Origin: Candidatus Methylomirabilota bacterium | Lineage (GTDB): Bacteria > Methylomirabilota > Methylomirabilia > Methylomirabilales > JACQHM01 | Reading direction: 5' to 3' | Assembly (NCBI GenBank): GCA_016199025.1 | Contig: JACQHM010000262.1 | Span: forward strand, 1-6,507 | DNA length: 6,507 bases | Shown here: positions 1 to 6,207 of the stretch, piece after piece | Layout: each line of letters starts with the position of its first letter | How positions within the stretch are numbered: the stretch's first letter is position 1 | Made by a program: the position numbers and the translations under genes | The notes under the pieces: generated by a model | What the model was told of the DNA's origin: nothing | Seen by the model: the letters and a program-made list of their open reading frames with translations, nothing else | The model's database searches: none

Positions 1-2331
1 GGCCGGGGCCAGGCCCTCGAAGGGTTCATCCAGGAGGAGGAATCGGACGTTTCCCATGAGGGCCCTGGCGACGGCCAGCATCTGGCGCTCGCCGCCGCTC
101 AAGTGCTCCCCCTTCCGATCTTTCAGTTCCTCCAACTGGGGGAACAAGGCGAAGATCCGGTCCAGTGTCCAGCGGCCGTCCTCTCTCTTGCGAGAGGCCA
201 GGCGGAGATTTTCGAGGACAGTCAGATTCGGGAAGATCCTCCTCCCCTCCGGGACGAGTCCCATCCCGAGCCTGGCGATAGCCTCCGGGGGCCACCTGGT
301 GATCTCCTTCCCCTGATAGAGGATCCTGCCACTCTTCGGCGGGGTAGCGCCGATGATACTCCGCAGTGTGGTCGTCTTCCCGGCACCGTTTCTTCCCAGG
401 AGGCAGGCCATCTCCCCTTCCTTGACCTCCAAAGAGAGGTTGTGGAGGATATGGGACTTCCCGTAGAAGGTATTGATCTCTTCCACCTGGAGGAGGAGCC
501 GCTGGCCTTTCGGCCCGGCAACGACCTCCTGCCTCTCAGCCACCAGTCGGATCTTTCCCAGATACGCCTGCTGGACCGCCTCGTTCTGCTGGATCTCCTC
601 CGGCGTCCCTTTGGCGATCACCCTCCCCTGGTGCATGACGGTGATCTTGTCCGAGAGGGCCAGGACCCGGTCGATGTCATGCTCGATCAGGACAACCGTC
701 AAGTTCCCGGCCAGGCGGCGGATCAACTCGGCGATCCGGGCCCGCTCCTTGGCCGAGAGACCGGCCAGGGGCTCGTCCAAGAGGAGAAGCTCGGGGCGGG
801 TGGCCAGGGCGATCCCGATCTCCAGGAGCCGCTGGTCACCGTGGGAGAGGCTCGAGGCGATGCTGTCCTCTTTCCCCGAGAGGCCAACCTCCTCGATGAT
901 CCGGAACGCCTCCTCGTTGATCCGGGAGAGGGTTTCCACCCGGGTGAGGAGGTCGAACCGGTGCCGGCTCGTCGCCTGGACGGCCACCCGGATGTTCTCG
1001 AAGACGGAGAGCTCTTGGAAGATGCTGATGATCTGAAAGGATCGGGCGATCCCCTTCCCGATGATGGCATAGGGTGGAAGCTTCGTGATCTCCTGTCCTT
1101 TGAAGAGGACCTTTCCGCTATCCGGGGGGATCAGCCCCGTGAGGCCGTTAAAAAAGGTGGTCTTCCCCGCCCCGTTCGGCCCGATGATGGAACGGAGTTC
1201 CCCCCGTTTGACCACGAGGTCCGCCCGATCCACCGCCACCAACGCCCCGAACCGCTTCGTCACCCCTTGGCAGACCAGGACTTCCTCCCCATCCGTGAAC
1301 GATGTGGTCGTCCGGCCCTCGGAGGCCCCTCCGATGGTCCCAGGCCTCCTGACGAGGAACGGTGAAGGGACCCCCTGGGGACTCCTGAAGGGCCAGGGGA
1401 TCTTTAAGAGGAGACCTGTGATCCCCTGGGGGGAGAAGAGGATGAAGAGCATGAAGAGGGCGCCGAAGAAGAGGAGCCAGTTCTCGGTGTAGGTGCTCAA
1501 GAAATCTCGAAAGAAGATGAAGAAGGCGGCGCCGACGGCCGGCCCCAAAAAGTGGCGCATCCCCCCGACGACGGTCATGGCCAGGATCTCACCTGAGAAA
1601 GCCACCTCCACGAGTTGCGGGTAGACGAAGTAGATCAGGAAGGCGTAGAGGACGCCGGACAACCCGGTGAAAGTGCAGGAGAGGACGAAGGAGAGAAGCT
1701 TGTAGCGTCTGGTGTTATAGCCGACGAAGCTGGCCCGCTGCTCGTTCTCCCGGATCGCCTGGAGGACCTTGCCAAAAGGGGACCGGACAATCCGCCAGAT
1801 TAGGACGATGGACGGGATGGCGATGGCCAGGACAAAGTAGTAGTAGACCATGGGGTCGGTAAGATCGATGCCAAGGAGCTTAGGACGGGTCAAGCCCCCC
1901 AGGCCGTTCTCGCCGCCAGTGACGGCGGTCCAACGGTACACGATGTAGAAGAACATCTGGGTGAAGGCCAGCGTCAGGAGGGCGAAGTAGACCCCCCTCC
2001 GCCGGAGGATCAGGAACCCGGTGAGGAGGCCGAGGATCGCCGCGGTGAGGACCCCGACCAGGATCGGGAGGAGGAGACGGCCCTGGAAGAAATGGATCTG
2101 GGAGAGAGCCCCCGCATACGCAGCGAGGCCGAAGTAGGCCCCGTGGCCGAAGGAGACCAGCCCGGTATAGCCTAAGAGGATATTAAAGCCTAAGGCCATG
2201 AGGATGAAGAGGGCGATCTCGGTGGCAAGGGAGACGGTGCCTCCCACCTGGGGGAGGACGAAGGGGAGGAGGATCAGGGCCAGGGAGAAAAGCGTCACCG
2301 GATGCCGGGTGAGGGCCAAGGCTCGTTTCAT
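1..2331 (-). CDS. LivM-LivG-LivF fusion: branched-chain amino acid-type ABC transporter permease with two ATPase domains (partial, 3' end off window)
   Basis: One open frame of 777 codons from ATG at 2331 to the left edge, with no stop codon. Residues 1 to about 310 are a LivM permease: hydrophobic segments, the GYTGLVSFGHGAYFG motif (54-68) and a coupling-loop region with LQAIRENE (190-197). A linker of about 38 residues follows. The LivG ATPase spans about 348-592: Walker A GPNGAGKTT (384-392), Q-loop Q433, signature LSHGDQ (495-500), Walker B LLLLDEP (515-521), H-loop H551 and the usual LivG ending AYLG (589-592). Instead of a stop, a linker of about 20 residues leads into LivF: Walker A GRNGAGKTT (646-654), signature LSGGERQ (744-750) and Walker B LLLDEP (765-770). 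The last part of LivF, about 80 residues by family length, lies outside the window. The start codon overlaps the livH stop (ATGA), implying translational coupling. The product should sit at the inner membrane, pair with LivH and power uptake of branched-chain amino acids or a related substrate such as another amino acid, amide or small carboxylate; the substrate cannot be told from these domains. A GTG at 543-541 after GGAAAG could also start a separate LivF. Confidence 0.93.
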   Translation of the reverse strand, partial: MKRALALTRHPVTLFSLALILLPFVLPQVGGTVSLATEIALFILMALGFNILLGYTGLVSFGHGAYFGLAAYAGALSQIHFFQGRLLLPILVGVLTAAILGLLTGFLILRRRGVYFALLTLAFTQMFFYIVYRWTAVTGGENGLGGLTRPKLLGIDLTDPMVYYYFVLAIAIPSIVLIWRIVRSPFGKVLQAIRENEQRASFVGYNTRRYKLLSFVLSCTFTGLSGVLYAFLIYFVYPQLVEVAFSGEILAMTVVGGMRHFLGPAVGAAFFIFFRDFLSTYTENWLLFFGALFMLFILFSPQGITGLLLKIPWPFRSPQGVPSPFLVRRPGTIGGASEGRTTTSFTDGEEVLVCQGVTKRFGALVAVDRADLVVKRGELRSIIGPNGAGKTTFFNGLTGLIPPDSGKVLFKGQEITKLPPYAIIGKGIARSFQIISIFQELSVFENIRVAVQATSRHRFDLLTRVETLSRINEEAFRIIEEVGLSGKEDSIASSLSHGDQRLLEIGIALATRPELLLLDEPLAGLSAKERARIAELIRRLAGNLTVVLIEHDIDRVLALSDKITVMHQGRVIAKGTPEEIQQNEAVQQAYLGKIRLVAERQEVVAGPKGQRLLLQVEEINTFYGKSHILHNLSLEVKEGEMACLLGRNGAGKTTTLRSIIGATPPKSGRILYQGKEITRWPPEAIARLGMGLVPEGRRIFPNLTVLENLRLASRKREDGRWTLDRIFALFPQLEELKDRKGEHLSGGERQMLAVARALMGNVRFLLLDEPFEGLAPA

Positions 2332-3212
2332 TCGAACCTCTCCCATCGCTCGCCGAAGAGCCCCCGGGGACGGATCAGGAGGATCAGGGCCATCAGGACG
2401 AACATCGACGCCTCGGCCGCCGGAGGGAAGAACAGGATGCTTAACGAGACGATCTGGCCGACGAGGAGACCGGCTAAGATCGACCCCCAGAAACTTCCCA
2501 GGCCCCCGATGACCACCACCACGAAGGCTGCGGTGCCGATGGAGGTCCCCATGGCGGGGTGGACCTCGGCCATGGGGGCAGAAAGGACGCCGGCCATCGC
2601 GGCCAAGGCCGTCCCGAACCCGAAGACCAGCGTCAGAATCGGTTTCAGGCTGATTCCGAGGATCCTGACCATCTCCGGGTCCCTGGTCCCCGCCCGGATG
2701 ATGGTCCCGTAGGGAGTCTTCTCCAGGAACCACCAGATGGCGGCAATGGTCCCCGCTGTCAAGAGGAGGGTGAAGAGTCGGTACTTGGAGTAGATGAGGT
2801 CCCCCAGGATCACGGCTCCCTGGAAGGCCTGCGGGATGTCGAAGGGGTGACCCGTCGCCCCCCAGATGATCCGGAGGAGCTGCTCGACCACCATGCTTAA
2901 GCCAAAGGTGAACAGGAGGCCAAGGAGCGGGTCTCCGGTATAGAGGCGGCGAAGGCACAGGGCCTCGATGGCCATGGCAAGACAGGCCACCAGGATCGGG
3001 GAGATGACCAGAGCGCCGCCAAACCCCAAGGTGTCCTTCAGGACCAACGCGAGATAGGCCCCGATAGCGTAGAAAGCGCCGTGGGCTAAGTTCACGACGC
3101 CAATCATTCCGAAGATGATGGAGAGGCCCAGGGCGAGGATGACGTAGTAGGTCCCGACAACGAAACCGTTGGCCAGGTAGATGAAAAGCATCGAGGTTGA
3201 AAGGGACGGCAT
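2328..3212 (-). CDS. livH: LivH, branched-chain amino acid-type ABC transporter permease
   Basis: A 294-residue integral membrane permease of the LivH/LivM family, the usual length for LivH. It forms half of the inner-membrane channel, with the LivM part of the fused protein downstream. Visible family features are alternating hydrophobic helices, the motif NLAHGAFYAIGAY (about 41-53), the cytoplasmic coupling region around GTRDPEMVRILGI (175-187) and the typical ending LIRPRGLFG near the C-terminus. The ATG at 3212 is chosen over an upstream in-frame ATG at 3314. The extra 34 residues are arginine- and cysteine-rich and unlike the family, the 3314 start overlaps the predicted promoter, and GAGG lies 5 nt upstream of 3212. 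Its stop overlaps the start of the fused livMGF frame by 4 bp, so the two are co-translated. It is probably transcribed from the promoter at 3286-3314. Which substrate it carries is not shown; no binding-protein gene is adjacent. Confidence 0.93.
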   Translation of the reverse strand: MPSLSTSMLFIYLANGFVVGTYYVILALGLSIIFGMIGVVNLAHGAFYAIGAYLALVLKDTLGFGGALVISPILVACLAMAIEALCLRRLYTGDPLLGLLFTFGLSMVVEQLLRIIWGATGHPFDIPQAFQGAVILGDLIYSKYRLFTLLLTAGTIAAIWWFLEKTPYGTIIRAGTRDPEMVRILGISLKPILTLVFGFGTALAAMAGVLSAPMAEVHPAMGTSIGTAAFVVVVIGGLGSFWGSILAGLLVGQIVSLSILFFPPAAEASMFVLMALILLIRPRGLFGERWERFE

Positions 3213-3285
3213 GGCCTCCTCAGGCGGGCGCGGGCGATGTTTCAGCCTTCTTGGAAGACAGACGCAACACAGTAACCTTAGTAGA

Positions 3286-3314
3286 AGCATACCTAGGGCC
3301 GAGGGTTCCGTCAA
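3286..3314 (-). promoter_or_regulatory. Candidate sigma70-type promoter for the liv operon
   Basis: On the minus strand a TTGACG -35 box (3314-3309) is followed by a 17-nt spacer and TATGCT (3291-3286). That is 5/6 and 4/6 matches to consensus at ideal spacing. Transcription would begin near 3279, giving a leader of roughly 67 nt before the livH ATG. It was found by eye and no start site is known; position just upstream of livH supports it. Confidence 0.5.
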
Positions 3315-3334
3315 GGAGAAACATTTTTCTTGAC
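3310..3334. promoter_or_regulatory. Imperfect dyad between divergent promoters, possible operator
   Basis: The arms GTCAAG (3310-3315) and CTTGAC (3329-3334) are exact inverted repeats. Inside them the sequence continues as purine-rich GAGAA facing pyrimidine-rich TTTTT, so an 11+3+11 dyad forms if two G-T pairs are allowed. The arms include most of both -35 boxes, so a bound dimer would block both promoters. Part of the symmetry is expected simply because two divergent -35 boxes share TTGAC, so an operator role is inference only. A third TTGAC-type copy, on the minus strand, lies at 3341-3345. Confidence 0.3.
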
Positions 3335-3359
3335 ACGGTGGTCAACAAAAGCGTATGGT
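3330..3359 (+). promoter_or_regulatory. Candidate sigma70-type promoter for the exported-protein gene
   Basis: A perfect TTGACA (3330-3335) is followed after 18 nt by TATGGT (3354-3359, 4/6). Transcription would start near 3366 and read rightward through a leader of about 130 nt into the GTG-start gene at 3495. It lies back to back with the liv promoter, the two -35 boxes being 15 bp apart. Judged by eye only. Confidence 0.5.
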
Positions 3360-3365
3360 ACACAC

Positions 3366-3494
3366 AGCCCCAAGGGGTTCGTCGTCGTGGACCTGGGCCT
3401 TAAGGATTCTGACAGGTAGAAGCCCTGGAGGGGTTCTTAAGGAACGGGCCCGCGAAGATGGATTCCTTGGGGCCTCCTGTTTTGGAGGTGTCAC
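3366..3494 (+). promoter_or_regulatory. Leader with a foldable ribosome-binding site
   Basis: The ribosome-binding site GGAGG (3484-3488) stands 6 nt before the GTG start. CCTCC (3473-3477) precedes it across a 6-nt loop (TGTTTT), so a 5-bp hairpin could hide it. GCCCCAAGG (3367-3375), at the predicted 5' end of the transcript, is an exact 9-bp complement of CCTTGGGGC (3465-3473), just upstream and sharing one base with the hairpin. A small dyad GTTCTTAAGGAAC sits near 3433-3445. No known riboswitch class is recognised and regulation is inferred from pairing alone. Confidence 0.3.
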
Positions 3495-3944
3495 GTGAAG
3501 AGGGCTTTTGTTGCGCTCCTTCTCCTCCTCGGGACGTTAGCCTCTGGAGCCTCCATGAGCTTCGGCGCCGACCAGGAGTCCTTTCCCTGGCTGACTCAGA
3601 TGCCTAAGGCGGCCGAGGCGGCCTACGCCTATTTTGCCGAACTTCCCGAAGGGCCCCGGACAGCCCTTTCCCGGTGGGTCGAGGAGTCCTGGCCGGCGAA
3701 GATCATCACCCTCCAACTGACCGAGTGGGAGATCGAGTTCCATCCCGATCGCCCGATGGCCATCTGCCGGCCGACCTATGCGACGATGCTGACCGACGGC
3801 CGGACGCTCCGCCTCCAGCCCCAGTATCTCGTGGGATTTTCAGAAGAAGGCCGGGTGAAGGGGGTACGTCTGGTGGGGGTCATGGTGCTGTCTCCCCCAT
3901 CGGCCGAGTCTGAGGAGGTCGGTTCACCGGGCGAGCCCCGGTAA
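3495..3944 (+). CDS. Small exported protein of unknown function
   Basis: A 149-residue protein not recognised as any family. The N-terminus is a clear Sec signal peptide: MKR, then a hydrophobic stretch (about 5-16), then small residues, with likely cleavage after SGA (residue 19) or FGA (residue 25). It has no lipobox cysteine, so a soluble periplasmic or secreted protein is expected. The mature part, about 125 residues, contains a tryptophan-bearing charged region (61-78), a probable beta-rich segment (about 95-132) and an acidic, proline-containing tail. The only cysteine is at 91, so no internal disulfide is possible. The GTG start is supported by GGAGG 6 nt upstream and by the signal peptide beginning right after it. 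It is transcribed away from livH and ends 21 bp inside the oppositely oriented M48 gene. The divergent pairing could mean shared control with the transporter, but nothing in the protein resembles a LIV-binding protein, which would be about 370-400 residues. Confidence 0.8.
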   Translation: MKRAFVALLLLLGTLASGASMSFGADQESFPWLTQMPKAAEAAYAYFAELPEGPRTALSRWVEESWPAKIITLQLTEWEIEFHPDRPMAICRPTYATMLTDGRTLRLQPQYLVGFSEEGRVKGVRLVGVMVLSPPSAESEEVGSPGEPR

Positions 3945-4772
3945 CGGAAGGGCTGGGTTCTGATAGTAGCGGAGGGCTTCAGGCATCCACCCTTGCAGGT
4001 TGGCGATCCGTTGTGGTGGGCTCGGATGGGTCGAGAGCCAGACGGGTGGTCGAGCCTTTTCTAACGCGCCCATCCTCTGCCAGAGATTGATGGCTTCCCT
4101 GGGATCATAACCGGCCTTGGCCATGAGGAGCAGGCCGATGCGGTCTGCCTCGCTCTCCTGGAGGCGGCTGTAAGGGAGGAGGATCCCCACCTCGGTCCCC
4201 AGGCCGAGGGCGGCGGCCAGGAGTCTCCCACCCTGTGTGTCCGGCACTCCCCTTAAGATCGCGGAGCTGACCAAACCCGTGAGTCGCTCCTGGCTAATCC
4301 GCTCCGCCGAGTGGTGGGCCAGGACATGGCCCAGCTCATGGCCGAGGACAACCGCGAGCCCAGCCTCGGTCTGGGTGACCTGGAAGAGGCCGCTCCAGAT
4401 GATGATCTTTCCCCCCGGGAGAGCCCCAGCGTTCACCGTTTTCGGGTCGTTCAGGAGGACGTACTCCCAACGGTAGCGCCTCTCGGGATCGGCCGCCGGG
4501 GCCAGCCGAGCGAGGACCGCCTGGATCTGGGCGTGAGCAGCCCGGTGGGTGGGGTTGGGATCATTGGATGAGATCAGCCGCCCCTGGCGGGTTGCCTTCT
4601 GGACGAGCTGATCGAAGGCTTTTTCCCCCAGACTGGTTTCCTGAGCCTCAGGGATCAGGAGGAGCTGGGTCCGGCCTGTCACCGGCGCCGTGGCACAGCC
4701 GGCCAAAACGGCGAGGAGGACCAGGAGACTGACGAAGGCGTGTTCGGCCAAATGGTGGAAGGAGACCCGCAT
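3924..4772 (-). CDS. M48-family metalloprotease lipoprotein (LoiP/BepA-like)
   Basis: A 282-residue zinc metalloprotease of peptidase family M48, resembling E. coli LoiP/YcaL and the catalytic domain of BepA. An N-terminal signal peptide ends in the lipobox LAGC (cysteine 26), so the protein should be lipidated and anchored in the cell envelope. The catalytic motif HELGH (145-149) supplies two zinc-binding histidines and the active-site glutamate 146. ESEAD (206-210) supplies the third ligand, glutamate 206. The conserved C-terminal STHPSPPQRI (247-256) is also present. Unlike BepA, no TPR domain follows. Family members degrade or help assemble misfolded outer-membrane proteins; that role is carried over from homologues. 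The gene begins 10 bp after the Lrp/AsnC-like gene and has only a weak ribosome-binding site (GGA 4 nt from ATG), so translation probably depends on coupling. Its 3' end overlaps the convergent exported-protein gene by 21 bp. Confidence 0.92.
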   Translation of the reverse strand: MRVSFHHLAEHAFVSLLVLLAVLAGCATAPVTGRTQLLLIPEAQETSLGEKAFDQLVQKATRQGRLISSNDPNPTHRAAHAQIQAVLARLAPAADPERRYRWEYVLLNDPKTVNAGALPGGKIIIWSGLFQVTQTEAGLAVVLGHELGHVLAHHSAERISQERLTGLVSSAILRGVPDTQGGRLLAAALGLGTEVGILLPYSRLQESEADRIGLLLMAKAGYDPREAINLWQRMGALEKARPPVWLSTHPSPPQRIANLQGWMPEALRYYQNPALPLPGLAR

Positions 4773-4782
4773 CGTATCCGTG

Positions 4783-5012
4783 TCACGAGATAACCATGTT
4801 GGTGACCGTCTTGACCACTCCTGGGATCTTGTGGATCTTCTTCACAATGAAATCCCCCAGCTTCTCGATGTCCTCCACCTCGACATAGGCAATGACGTCA
4901 TAGTGGCCTGTGACCGCATGGGCCGCCTTGATCTCCTCCACCTTCTTCAACTTCTGGGCAATACCAGCCCTCGGCCCCGTTCCGCCTCGATGAAGATGTA
5001 CGCTGCGGCCAT
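4783..5012 (-). pseudogene. Stand-alone Lrp/AsnC-type ligand-binding domain (RAM/ACT-like) gene with an apparent 1-base frameshift
   Basis: The intact part matches the effector-binding domain of Lrp/AsnC regulators without a DNA-binding helix-turn-helix: QKLKKVEEIKAAHAVTGHYD, then a YVEVED strand, a helix and the ending PGVVKTVTNMVIS. The expected N-terminus, MAAAYIFIEAERG, lies in a different frame. It starts at ATG 5012-5010 with an ideal AAGGAG site (5020-5025) 7 nt upstream, and stops at TGA 4947 after 21 codons. Adding one base near 4966-4982, in a GC-rich run, joins both pieces into a 76-residue protein, the normal size for these small domains. The alternative in-frame start at 5058 gives 91 residues, but its N-terminus is unlike the family and lacks that site. 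Either the gene is truly broken or one base was lost in sequencing or assembly. Homologues bind amino acids or similar small ligands as oligomers and can modulate partner proteins. It sits between galT (47 bp upstream) and the M48 gene (10 bp downstream). Confidence 0.75.
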
Positions 5013-5059
5013 GAGACTTCTCCTTCATCTTCGAGGGGCTGTGGCCCCTGAGGCCCATG

Positions 5060-6055
5060 TTAGGGGGCGACCTCTTTGAGGAGCCGCGCCGCCTCCTCAG
5101 GAGAGAGAGGGTTGACGAAGAACCCCGTCCCCCACTCGAACCCCTCCGCCACGGGCAGGCGGACCCTGATCTCGATATGCCAATGGTACCGGGGTTCGGT
5201 GTACCTTTGAAGAGGGGAGGTGTGGAGGACCAGGCTGGAGGTGGGCTCGGGAAGGAGTTTCCTGATCCTTCCCATAAAGTCCCTCACCAAGCCCGCCAGC
5301 TCTTTCAGGTCAGGATCGCCGATCAGGCCAAAGTCATGCGCATGGGCCTTGGGGATGATCCAGGTTTCCAGAGGGTAGCGGGCGGCAAAGGGGACAAAGG
5401 CCAGGAACCGTTGGGTAGCCTGAATGACCCGTTCGTTGCTTTCCAACTCCTGTCTGATCGTATCGCAGTAGGCGCACCGCTCTTTCCGGTCGTGGTAGAG
5501 AAGAAGCCCCCGAAGCTCCTCCTCGATCCGTTTCGGGATGACGGTCAAAGCCAGGAGGTGGGAGTGGGGGTGGGTCAGGGTGGCGAGATGCGGCCCGTGG
5601 TTTCGGGCGACCACGATGGACCGGAACCGGTGATCCTTCCGAAGGTCCAAGATCCGTTCCCGGTAGGCCTGGAGGATCCCCTCGAGCTGATGGGTCTCCA
5701 TCGTCCCCCAGTCCGCCTCGTGGGCCGGCGTCTCGATGACGATCTCGTGGGCGCCAATCCCGCTCACCCGGTCGTAGATCCCTTCGGCCGTCCGTTCCAG
5801 CTCCCCCTCGATTCTTAAGAAGGGGAATTTGTTCGGGACCACCCGGACCATCCATCCCTCCCGGTTGGCAGGGGTCCCCGGCTCCCTGAGGGCGAAGATC
5901 TCGGGCGGTGTCTCCGCCTCGTGTCCGGGGCAGAAGGGGCAAGGCTCCTGGTCTCCCCCCTTGACCTTCTTGAGGAGATCCAAAAGCGTTTCCCAGGGTT
6001 GCCCGGTCACGACCACCCATCGCTGCGAGACAGGTTCCCTTCGAAGCTCTGACAT
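5060..6055 (-). CDS. galT: Galactose-1-phosphate uridylyltransferase family protein (GalT)
   Basis: A 331-residue member of the GalT branch of the HIT superfamily. GalT swaps UMP between UDP-glucose and galactose-1-phosphate (Leloir pathway), in the cytoplasm. Visible features are an N-terminal RREPVSQRWVVVTG, a metal-binding CPFC (39-42), NKFPF (75-79) in the substrate region, GAHEIVIETPAH (101-112) and the active-site HPHSH (162-166), whose second histidine (164) is the expected nucleophile that carries UMP. A second CAYC pair lies at 194-197, and HWH (291-293) with GTGFFVNP (309-316) close the C-terminal half. Length fits the family (about 320-350). The ATG at 6055 is preceded by AGGGGG at 8 nt. 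It leads a likely operon with the Lrp/AsnC-like domain and the M48 protease. No galK or galE is in view, so another sugar-1-phosphate nucleotidyl transfer, as in GalT-like ADP-glucose phosphorylases, is possible. Confidence 0.88.
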   Translation of the reverse strand: MSELRREPVSQRWVVVTGQPWETLLDLLKKVKGGDQEPCPFCPGHEAETPPEIFALREPGTPANREGWMVRVVPNKFPFLRIEGELERTAEGIYDRVSGIGAHEIVIETPAHEADWGTMETHQLEGILQAYRERILDLRKDHRFRSIVVARNHGPHLATLTHPHSHLLALTVIPKRIEEELRGLLLYHDRKERCAYCDTIRQELESNERVIQATQRFLAFVPFAARYPLETWIIPKAHAHDFGLIGDPDLKELAGLVRDFMGRIRKLLPEPTSSLVLHTSPLQRYTEPRYHWHIEIRVRLPVAEGFEWGTGFFVNPLSPEEAARLLKEVAP

Positions 6056-6163
6056 GCCTATGTCCCCCTTCCTTTTCGAGGCCCTTCCAGGGGTCTCTTT
6101 AATCCTTGCAGCCTTGGCGAGGCATCTTCAGAATCCAACCGTGGGCGTAAGAGTGCCACTTCT

Positions 6164-6192
6164 TCCATACCAGAATCCGTTTCGGTTGTCAA
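6164..6192 (-). promoter_or_regulatory. Candidate sigma70-type promoter for galT operon
   Basis: On the minus strand a perfect TTGACA (6192-6187) is followed by a 17-nt spacer and TATGGA (6169-6164), with TGG directly before it giving an extended -10. Transcription would start near 6157, about 100 nt before the galT ATG. The -10 itself matches only 3/6. The 157-bp gap between galT and the next gene makes a promoter here likely. Confidence 0.5.
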
Positions 6193-6207
6193 AGCCTTTA
6201 AGCCAAA

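Noticed and set aside
723..1070. Minus-strand open frame overlapping the LivG domain
   Set aside because: It is an out-of-frame reading of the ATPase, rich in serine, arginine and proline, without motifs.
103..1365. A 420-codon open frame on the plus strand
   Set aside because: It is antisense to the fused LivG-LivF region, which has exact ATPase motifs. Its translation is low-complexity (proline, aspartate, glycine, arginine) with no domain signal, as expected from the complement of a GC-rich gene.
2270..2400. Recurring GGATCAGG-like strings on the plus strand
   Set aside because: They are complements of repeated leucine/isoleucine codons (CTGATCCTC) in membrane helices, not a repeat element.
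3213..3314. Upstream ATG (3314) as the livH start
   Set aside because: It would add a 34-residue arginine- and cysteine-rich extension unlike the family and would overlap the predicted -35 box; the ATG at 3212 has a GAGG site and gives the normal length.
3197..3403. A 68-codon plus-strand open frame over the divergent promoter region
   Set aside because: It covers the start of livH and both promoters, has no good ribosome-binding site and a composition unlike a real protein.
5057..5818. A 253-codon open frame on the plus strand
   Set aside because: It is antisense to galT, whose HPHSH and CPFC motifs are intact; no ribosome-binding site or domain supports the plus-strand reading.
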